Below are positions 55,205 to 64,000 of a stretch of 64,000 nucleotides of DNA, in pieces (the stretch's first letter is position 1; every line of letters begins with the position of its first letter). Made by a program: the position numbers and the translations under genes. Source of the stretch: Astropecten irregularis. Taxonomy: Eukaryota > Echinodermata > Asteroidea > Paxillosida > Astropectinidae. The stretch spans positions 9,548,001 through 9,612,000 of the forward strand of contig OZ020259.1 of the NCBI GenBank assembly GCA_963971285.1, read 5' to 3'. The notes under the pieces are model-generated. The model was not told the origin of the DNA and ran no database searches. It saw only the letters and a list, made by a program, of their open reading frames with translations.

Positions 55205-56326
55205 TTAAAAGTAAATTCAAATGTTCACTAGGGGGCCGTCCATAAAGTACGTACGCACGAAATGCCGACTTTTTTTACCACACCCTCCCCCTCTGTACGC
55301 ATGGCGTACGCATCGGTATGATGTGATGATCACATTGATGAAGATGTACAAATCGCATACGTAACAGGATATGAAATTACCCAATTTTGCCCAGCACCAG
55401 TCATCAGCAGATAGATGGAGATAGATGGAGGCCAGGCCATAGATATACATCAAAATGAGGATGGGATCCAATAATTTTCTTTTGGAGACTCCTGCAAACA
55501 GGGATTTGGGAGTTGAACTAGATTTCCCTGTATGTTGAAAGAAGCCATGGGTCAAAGGTATTTTTAATACCTATTGCCCAGAATTTGAATTTCCTGCTGA
55601 GAGTCAATTGTTCTTTGTTCTCTTTTCAATGACTTTAAATTCAGTCAGTTTCCCTTGTGGTTATTTGATGATTAAAATACTAATTAAAAAGCCGTATCCT
55701 CTTTGAGTGATCCTCCATACCGTTCCCAGGTTGCAGCATTCCTGCGCGCATCGGTGAAATGATCCCTGGGTATGGCAGTGTGTCGGTGGTTTCATGGCTT
55801 CTGACTGCCAAATGAACAAAGATAAATTGACTATTGGGGTCACCAGCAACGTAGGGCTGGATGGCTCAGTTGATAGAGTGCCTGTACAGTATTCAGGAGG
55901 TTGCTGGTTCGAATCCTGCTCCAGTCAATTGTTCTTTGTTCACTTTTCAATAACTTTAAATACAGTCAGTTTCCCTTGTGGTTATTTGATGAATATATTA
56001 ATTAAAAAGGTGTATCCTCTTTGAGTGATCCCCCATGTACCGTTCCCAGGTTGCAGCATTGCTGCGCGTATCGGTGAAATGATCCTTGGGATATGGCGGT
56101 GTGTCGGTGGTTTCATGGCTTCTGACTGCCAAACGAAATAAAGTAATTGACTATTGGGGTCACCACCAATGTAGGGCTGGATGGCTCAGTTGGTAGAGCG
56201 CCGGTACGGTATTCAGGAGGTTGCTGGTTCGAATCGCCCTCCAGTCAACTGTTCTTTGTTCATTTTTCAATGACTTTAAATTCAGTCAGTTTCCCTTGTG
56301 GTTATTTGTGGGTCACCACCAACGTA

Positions 56327-59300
56327 ATAATAATAATAATTTATTGTATTTATATTGCGCCCTTTCCAGGCACAGCCTGTTCAAAAGCGCAGTACAAGAT
56401 TAAAAATTCAGACTAAGCTTAAAAAATCACAATAGGTGTACATAATACTAAACATTTCATTAAAACATAATACAAAGTAATATTCGTTACATGTAAAACA
56501 CATAAAATGACAATACAACAAGAAGTGAAAACCAAATAAAACATGATAAAACCCGACTACTTCTGAAAGGCAGCTCTAAACAAGTGTGTCTTAACTTGAG
56601 TTTTAAAATTATCCAGAGATGAAATTTGACGGATTGTAACTGGTAATGAATTCCACAAGGTGGGAGATGCTACACTAAAAGCCCGCTGTCCGAGTTTGTT
56701 TGTTTTACCCTTAGGATAGCTTAGTAATATAGTGTTGTTTGATCTTAATGAATAGTTAGAATTTGTTTTGATGTTTAACAAATCAGTAAGGTATTGTGGA
56801 GCCATACCGTGGATAGCTTTAAATGTCAAGAGGAGCAATTTAAATTGAATCCTATAAGAAACAGGTAGCCAGTGCAACTGGCAAAGAATAGGTGTCATGT
56901 GGTTCCATCTAGTAGCACCGGTTATAAGTCTGGCTGCTGTATTCTGATTTCTCTGTAACTTAATGAGTTGCGAATTCGGTAAACCATACAATAAACTATT
57001 GCAGTAGTCTAAACGACTCGTGATAAAAGCATGTATTAAAAAAGTAAGATTTGTGGACGTCAAGTATTTACGTATTCGCCTAATATTATGAATGTGGAAA
57101 AGTCCCGCTTTACAAACATTACTAATATGTTTAGCCATAGTTAGCTTAGAGTCAAACATGGTACCGAGATTCCTTGCATACAAAGATGGAGAGATATTGA
57201 CGCTGCCGACATTTAAATTTTATTTGGATATTTTAGATAACTGCTGTTAGGTACCGATAAACATAAATTCAGTTTTTGAATCATTTATCATTAATTTATC
57301 CTGAATCATCCATTGACGTATATGACGTATACATTCCTCCATCTTGTATATGGCTTGTTGTTGATTAGCAACACTACAAGGATTAAATGATAAATACAGC
57401 TGAGTGTCGTCTGCATAACAGTGAATATTTGGAAAATGATGCTCAACAATTTCAAACAATTTAGAAGAGTATATGATGAAAAGTAACGGTCCCAAACAAG
57501 AACCCTGTGGGACACCACAATTAACATGAAATTTGTCAGACACAGCACCACGGAATATAACACATTGACCCCTCTCATTTAAGTAAGAACGGAACCACTC
57601 CAAAACAGTACCAGATATTCCGATTCTAGACTGAAGTCGATCTAGTAAGATGACATGATCGACAGTGTCAAATGCGGCACTAAGGTCTAAAAGTACTAAC
57701 AAAGTAACCTGTTGGGAATTCATATTCATTAGGATGTCATTTTGTACTTTCAGCAGAGCAGTCTCAGTGCTATGATTCTTCCTGTATGCAGACTGCATAG
57801 AAGGATACAATGCATGAGTAGTCATATGATTGTGAAGCTGATTAAACACAACTCTTTCAGTTAATTTGGAAATGTATTTCAGGTTACTAATAGGCCGATA
57901 ATTCTGATATTCAGCAGGGTTTAAATTATCCTTTTTGATCAAAGGGGTAATAACAGCTTCCTTCCAGTATGATGGAAACGTACCCGTTTCTAAAGAGGAA
58001 TTAATAATGTTTGTTAGAACAGGTAGCAAGACGTTAATACAGCCTACAACAAGCTGTGTAGGCAAAGGATCCAGTATGCTTGATTTTTTAGAACCTTCAT
58101 TTATGAGACGTTTAACATCATGCTCAGCTATTACTGAGAATTTATCAAGTTGAACAGTGAACATCCTCTGTTCAGCGTCAACAATGGCGATGTTTTCTAA
58201 GGCAGCTAGGTTGTCTAATTTAAGATGGATATTTGTGATCTTATCAATGAAGAAACTGCCAATATTGTTAGCAAAGTCCTGGCGATTCACATTCATTGCG
58301 TCAGAGATATTATTTTGAGGCTTTAGTAATCTATTAATGCAAGAAAAGAGGTTTTTGAAATTCGATCTTTTTTCATTAATAAGTTGACTGTAGAACTCAC
58401 GACGTGCAACATTCATAAGATGGTTGGTGTTATTTCTCAGTCTACGAAAACTTACTAAATCAGCCATATTGCCTGTAAGCCTCCATTTTCGCTCTGCTTT
58501 ACGGCGTAGCTTTTTAGAGGATTTTATATCAGTGTTAAACCAGGGAACAAGTGGCCTAACATTGACAGCTTTTGTTATGAGAGGTGCATGATGATCTAAT
58601 GCTTCAGTAAGAGTTTGATTGTAACACCGGGCTAGGTCGTCCAGATTGTCAGGTGGATTTAGACAAAGGGGAGTATTAGCCAGGTCGTCCATTAGCAAAT
58701 TACATTGAACAGATTTGATTTTCCTGAATTGAAAATATTCTACAGGATGTACAGGTTTACCGTACTTAAGTTTACATATAATAGAAAAATGATCAGAAAA
58801 CAAATAGTCTGTTTTTGGCAAGTCCTGTAATATTTCCTCGCACTCTCGAGTGATGATTAAATCCAAAATATGACCCTTTTCATGTGTAGGGCTGTTCACA
58901 TGTTGTTGAAGGCCCAATGATTCCAAGATATCCATAAAACGTATAGCATCATAATTGTTAACGTCATCCAAATGAATATTAAAATCACCAGTGATAAAAA
59001 GAGGCTCTGATGACAATATAATTGACTCCAGATACTCACTAAATTCCTTAAGGAATTCTGTGGTTGTAACCGGATAAACTGAGGAATATGGTGGTCTATA
59101 AACAATGACAAGTCTGATGACAAACGTTCCACTGGACACAATCCATTCCGAGTGTTCAAATGACTTGAAGGTGTTGTTAGAGATCTGTGTAATGTTCAAG
59201 GTGTTCCTTAGGAGAACAGCTGTTCCACCGCCTTTCCTTCCAGTGCGTGGGCAATCCTTGAGCTGAAATCCCGGTGGAGTTATTTCAAGTTTGTGAGCCG

Positions 59301-60354
59301 TGTCCATTTCTGTAAACCAGGTTTCAGTTAATGCGAAGATATCTGCTGCACTCGAAGTTACATAATCCACGAAATCAGCAGATTTGCTCTTAACAGATCT
59401 GGTATTTAAGCTACAAAGAGTCATGGACATGATGGATGTGGCTGGTGGTGATGGGTGTTGGGCTAGCTGTAATTCCTTCGACAGTGGAATTTGGGCTAAG
59501 GTCCGATTTACAGGTCGCAGGTGCTGATGATTTTGGGGGCATCGATGGAAACGGTTGACAATGACGGGAATTCTTCTTTTTCCACCACGCTTTCCCCTTC
59601 GACGGTTTATGCCGATAGATTTGAGTACATGCAAAACTTGGCGATTTAACGGTGTAGACTGACGGCGGATTTGAAGAAGTTGAGAGCGTGAATATGTCAC
59701 TCTGCTGGAATTATTCGTTGAGCCATTCAATTCGTCGTTGTCACGAATATGTGAATTCGATGGGGATGGGCCAGGATTGAGTGAAATATCCATGAAGATA
59801 GTCACATCCAAGGGGGGATCGTGACCAGGTACAGCAAAGCATAAATATCCATGCTTGCACCAGACGGCAATGGCTTTTTTAATCGGTGATTTTCCATTGG
59901 AAACGTTTTGTAGCCATGAGTATTGTAAGGTTGAATAAAACTCCAGTGAGCTGTTTCGATGACAGGACGATATCGCAAACGGGTGAACGTGCGAAATAAA
60001 AGATGGCGGCGGTGTTGAAACCTCAAATCCTCGTAGGAGTATCAGAAATATACATCTAACAACAGTTTTGAGTAAGGCTGCCATTTCATTGGTGATGAAG
60101 GAATTAAGTAGACTGCAAAATAATTTTATATGAAATGTTAAAAACTACGCAGTCACAATCCGAAGCAGACCGTCTTGGTGGACAAGTTCACAAGTCACAG
60201 GAGTACTTCATATACATACATACATGTAGTGTAGTGTGGGGAGCAGACAGTGCAAGCAAAACACCAACAATTCACAATCACACGATGACTTTGAAGACAA
60301 AATTCACACATTAATGAAACTCCACACGATATTCTTGCGACTAATGGATAATAA
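56327..60354 (-). mobile_element. Nearly full-length LINE, CR1/L2 group
   Basis: A single minus-strand frame from the ATG at 60084 encodes 945 residues to a stop at 57247-57249. The same frame then has a second stop at 57220-57222 and continues to 56557, so a full protein would be about 1175 residues. Order: hydrophobic N-terminus, DISLNPGP (residues 99-106), basic region RRRGKRGGKRR, endonuclease (about 220-440: LNTRS, TETW, GDFNIH, SDH), reverse transcriptase with YADD at 890-893, and a C-terminal domain with LSRLDYCNSLL-like ITSRLDYCNSLLYGLPNS and HWLPVSYRI. The 3' end is an (ATT)n tail. AACGTA flanks both ends (56321-56326, 60355-60360). Two stops within ten codons are the only breaks seen. 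Confidence 0.92.
59767..59790 (-). other. 2A-like motif in the LINE protein
   Basis: Encodes DISLNPGP at residues 99-106. The canonical ribosome-skipping 2A core is D(V/I)ExNPGP; here E is replaced by S. 2A sequences are known at the N-terminus of CR1/L2-type LINE proteins of sea urchins and other invertebrates. Whether this variant works is unknown. Confidence 0.6.
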
Positions 60355-63300
60355 AACGTAGGGCTGGATGGCTCAGTTGGTAGAGCGCCGGTACGGTATT
60401 CAGGAGGTCGCTGGTTCGAATCCCGCTCCAGTCAACTATTCTTTGTTCACTTTCAATGACTTTAAATTCAGTCAGTTTCTTTTGTGGTTATTTGATGATT
60501 ATACTAATTAAAAAGCCGTATCCTCTTTGAGTGATAATCCATACCGTTCCCAGGTTGCAGCATTGCTGCGCGTATCGGTGAAATGATCCTTGGGGTATGG
60601 CGGTGTGTCGATGGTTTCATGGCTTCTGACTGCCAAACGAACAAAGATAATTGACCATTGGGGTCACCACCAATGTAGGGCTGGATGGCTCAGTTGGTAG
60701 AGCGCCGGTACGGTATTCAGGAGGTTGCTGGTTCGAATCCCGCTCCAGTCAACTGTTCTTTGTTCACTTTTCAATGACTTTAAATTCAGTCAGTTTCCCT
60801 TGTGGTTATTTGTGAGTCACCACCAACATAGGGCTGGATGGCTCAGTTGGTAGAGCGCCGGTACGATATTCAGGAGGTCGCTGGTTCGAATCCCGCTCCA
60901 GTCAACTATTCTTTGTTCACTTTCAATGACTTTAAATTCAGTCAGTTTCTTTTGTGGTTATTTGATGATTATACTAATTAAAAAGCCGTATCCTCTTTGA
61001 GTGATCCTCCATACCGTTCCCAGGTTGCAGCATTGCTGCGTGCGTATCGGTGAAATGATCCTTGGGGTATGGCGGTGTGTCGGTTGTTTCATGGCTTCTG
61101 ACTGCCAAACGAAATAAAAGAATTGACTATTGGGGTCACCACCAATGTAGGGCTGGATGGCTCAGTTGGTAGAGCGCCTGTATGGTATTCAGGAGGTTGC
61201 TGGTTCGAATCCCGCTCCTGTCAATTGTTCTTTGTTCACTTTTCAATGACTTGAATTTTCGGTCTGTTTCCCTTGTGGTTATTTGATGATTATATTAATT
61301 AAAAAGCTGTATCCTCTTTGAGTGATCCCCCATGTGGTTATTTGATGATTATATTAATTAAAAAGCTGTATCCTCTTTGAGTGATCCCCCATGTACCGTT
61401 CCCAGGTTGCAGCATTGCTGCGCGTATCGGTGAAATGATCCTTGGGGTATGGCGGTGTGTCGGTGGTTTCATGGCTTCTGACTGCCAAACGAACAAAGAT
61501 AATTGACCATTGGGGTCACCACCAATGTAGGGCTGGATGGCTCAGTTGGTAGAGCGCCGGTACGAAATTTCAGGAGATTGCTGGTTCGAATCCCGCTCCA
61601 GTCAACTGTTCTTTGTTCACTTTTCAATGACTTTAAATTCAGTCAGTTTCCCTTGTGGTTATTTGTGAGTCACCACCAACATAGGGCTGGATGGCTCAGT
61701 TGGTAGAGCGCTGGTACGGTATTCAGGAGGTCGCTGGTTCGAATCCCGCTCCAGTCAACTATTCTTTGTTCACTTTCAATGACTTTAAATTCAGTCAGTT
61801 TCTTTTGTGGTTATTTGATGATTATACTAATTAAAAAGCCGTATCCTCTTTGAGTGATCCTCCATACCGTTCCCAGGTTGCAGCATTGCTGCGCGTATCG
61901 GTGAAATGATCCTCGGGATATGGCGGTGTGTCGGTTGTTTCATGGCTTCTGACTGCCAAACGAAATAAAAGAATTGACTATTGGGGTCACCACCAATGTA
62001 GGGCTGGATGGCTCAGTTGGTAGAGCGCCTGTATGGTATTCAGGAGGTTGCTGGTTCGAATCCCGCTCCTGTCAATTGTTCTTTGTTCACTTTTCAATGA
62101 CTTGAATTTTCGGTCTGTTTCCCTTGTGGTTATTTGATGATTATATTAATTAAAAAGCTGTATCCTCTTTGAGTGATCCCCCATGTGGTTATTTGATGAT
62201 TATATTAATTAAAAAGCTGTATCCTCTTTGAGTGATCCCCCATGTACCGTTCCCAGGTTGCAGCATTGCTGCGCGTATCGGTGAAATGATCCTTGGGGTA
62301 TGGCGGTGTGTCGGTGGTTTCATGGCTTCTGACTGCCAAACGAACAAAGATAATTGACCATTGGGGTCACCACCAATGTAGGGCTGGATGGCTCAGTTGG
62401 TAGAGCGCCGGTACGAAATTTCAGGAGGTTGCTGGTTCGAATCCCGCTCCAGTCAACTGTTCTTTGTTCACTTTTCAATGACTTTAAATTCAGTCAGTTT
62501 CCCTTGTGGTTATTTGTGAGTCACCACCAACATAGGGCTGGATGGCTCAGTTGGTAGAGCGCTGGTACGGTATTCAGGAGGTCGCTGGTTCGAATCCCGC
62601 TCCAGTCAACTATTCTTTGTTCACTTTCAATGACTTTAAATTCAGTCAGTTTCTTTTGTGGTTATTTGATGATTATACTAATTAAAAAGCCGTATCCTCT
62701 TTGAGTGATCCTCCATACCGTTCCCAGGTTGCAGCATTGCTGCGCGTATCGGTGAAATGATCCTCGGGGTATGGCGGTGTGTCGGTTGTTTCATGGCTTC
62801 TGACTGCCAAACGAACAAAGATAATTGACCATTGGGGTCACCACCAATGTAGGGCTGGATGGCTCAGTTGGTAGAGCGCCGGTACGGTATTCAGGAGGTT
62901 GCTGGTTCGAATCCCGCTCCAGTCAACTGTTCTTTGTTCACTTTTCAATGACTTTAAATTCAGTCAGTTTCCCTTGTGGTTATTTGTGAGTCACCACCAA
63001 CATAGGGCTGGATGGCTCAGTTGGTAGAGCGCCGGTACGGTATTCAGGAGGTCGCTGGTTCGAATCCCGCTCCAGTCAACTATTCTTTGTTCACTTTCAA
63101 TGACTTTAAATTCAGTCAGTTTCTTTTGTGGTTATTTGATGATTATACTAATTAAAAAGCCGTATCCTCTTTGAGTGATCCTCCATACCGTTCCCAGGTT
63201 GCAGCATTGCTGCGTGCGTATCGGTGAAATGATCCTTGGGGTATGGCGGTGTGTCGGTTGTTTCATGGCTTCTGACTGCCAAACGAAATAAAAGAATTGA

Positions 63301-64000
63301 CTATTGGGGTCACCACCAATGTAGGGCTGGATGGCTCAGTTGGTAGAGCGCCTGTATGGTATTCAGGAGGTTGCTGGTTCGAATCCCGCTCCTGTCAATT
63401 GTTCTTTGTTCACTTTTCAATGATTTTAAATTCAGTCAGTTTCCCTTGTGGTTATTTATGGGTCACCACCAACGTAGGGCTGGATGGCTCAGTTGGTAGA
63501 GCACTTGTACGGTATTCAGGAGGTCGCTGGTTCGAATCCCGCTCTTGTCAATTGTTCTTTGTTCACTTTTCAATGATTTTAAATTCAGTCAGTTTCCCTT
63601 GTGGTTATTTGTGGGTCACCACCAACGTAGGGCTGGGTGGCTCTGTTGGTAGAGCACCTGTATGGTATTCAGGAGGTTGCTGGTTCGAATCCCGCTCCAG
63701 TCAACTGTTCTTTGTTCACTTTTCAATGACTTTAAATTCAGTCAGTTTCTTTTGTGGTTATTTGATGATTATACTAATTAAAAAGCTGTATCCTCTTTGA
63801 GTGATCCTCCATACTGTTCCCAGGTTGAAGCATTGCTCTGCGCATCGGTGAAATGATCCTTGGGGTATGTTGGTGTGTCGGTGGTTTCATGGCTTCTGAC
63901 TGCCAAATGAACAAAGATAAACTGACTATTGGGGTCACCACCAACGTAGGGCTTAATGGCTCAGTTGGTAGAGCACTTGTACGGTATTCAGGAGGTCGCT

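Larger units (their letters stand above)
55590..64000 (+). repeat. Tandem array of tRNA-like SINE units with higher-order structure
   Basis: Seventeen tRNA-like heads start at 55855, 56175, 60362, 60679, 60832, 61151, 61531, 61685, 62002, 62382, 62536, 62853, 63006, 63325, 63478, 63631 and 63950; the last is cut by the window edge. Each is about 72 nt with GGCTCAGTTGGTAGAGCGCC and GGTTCGAATCCCGCTCCAG (A and B boxes). Spacings are about 153 (short units without the body), 317-320 (full units) or 380 bp (full units with an internal 65-bp duplication). 61151-62001 and 62002-62852 are an almost identical 851-bp pair. A LINE interrupts the array at 56327-60354. Confidence 0.9.

Noticed and set aside
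57935-58153. Plus-strand open frame opposite the LINE reverse transcriptase
   Set aside because: It is antisense to a well-supported coding region and has no recognisable domain.
60362-63702. A cluster of working tRNA-Thr genes
   Set aside because: Anticodon position GGT is preceded by C instead of the invariant U33, anticodon stems carry mismatches in most copies, and two copies (61531, 62382) have an extra base in that arm. They fit a SINE or satellite better, though some could still score in a tRNA scan.

Overview
The window is animal genomic DNA: intron-rich genes with GT-AG junctions and a heavy load of LINE, SINE, DNA-transposon and LTR remnants. Frequent short motifs such as TAGGCCTA and TACATGTA, together with the repeat types, suggest a marine invertebrate, perhaps an ambulacrarian deuterostome. 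That assignment is a guess from sequence style and is not proven here.

Two host genes are recognisable, arranged head to head. On the minus strand, nine exons between 865 and 14869 encode about 449 codons of Ku80 (XRCC5), the large subunit of the Ku DNA-end-binding heterodimer used in non-homologous end joining. The first, very short coding exon was not found, and the 3' exons lie beyond the left edge. On the plus strand, thirteen exons between 30248 and 54747 encode about 541 residues of the bifunctional mRNA-capping enzyme (RNGTT): an N-terminal RNA 5'-triphosphatase and a C-terminal guanylyltransferase. Its final exon or exons are not in the window. Every exon junction described keeps frame.

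The rest is repeats. The Ku80 introns carry LINE fragments, a multimeric tRNA-derived SINE, a 1.35-kb inverted-repeat element with a 3 x 140 bp amplification, a nearly perfect 418-bp palindrome and a MITE flanked by TTAA. The intergenic part (14.9-30.2 kb) holds a 57-bp minisatellite (17.6-19.0 kb), several hairpin MITEs, a 1.3-kb TIR element lying inside a LINE remnant, a foldback element made of CGACTCGCCCC-type repeats, a small hAT-like element and a Penelope-like fragment. The RNGTT introns hold a 1.7-kb hAT-type element with other elements nested in it, an old LTR-retrotransposon fossil, further hAT-like and TTAA MITEs, a long-TIR element with a LINE inside, and an inverted pair of repeat copies closely flanking exons 6 and 7.

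From about 55.6 kb to the right edge is a tandem array of a tRNA-like SINE unit (17 tRNA-like heads, units of about 153, 318 and 380 bp, with an 851-bp higher-order duplication). A nearly full-length 4.0-kb LINE of the CR1/L2 group (56327-60354, minus strand) is inserted precisely in this array, with a 6-bp target-site duplication. Its protein begins with a hydrophobic stretch and a 2A-like DISLNPGP motif.
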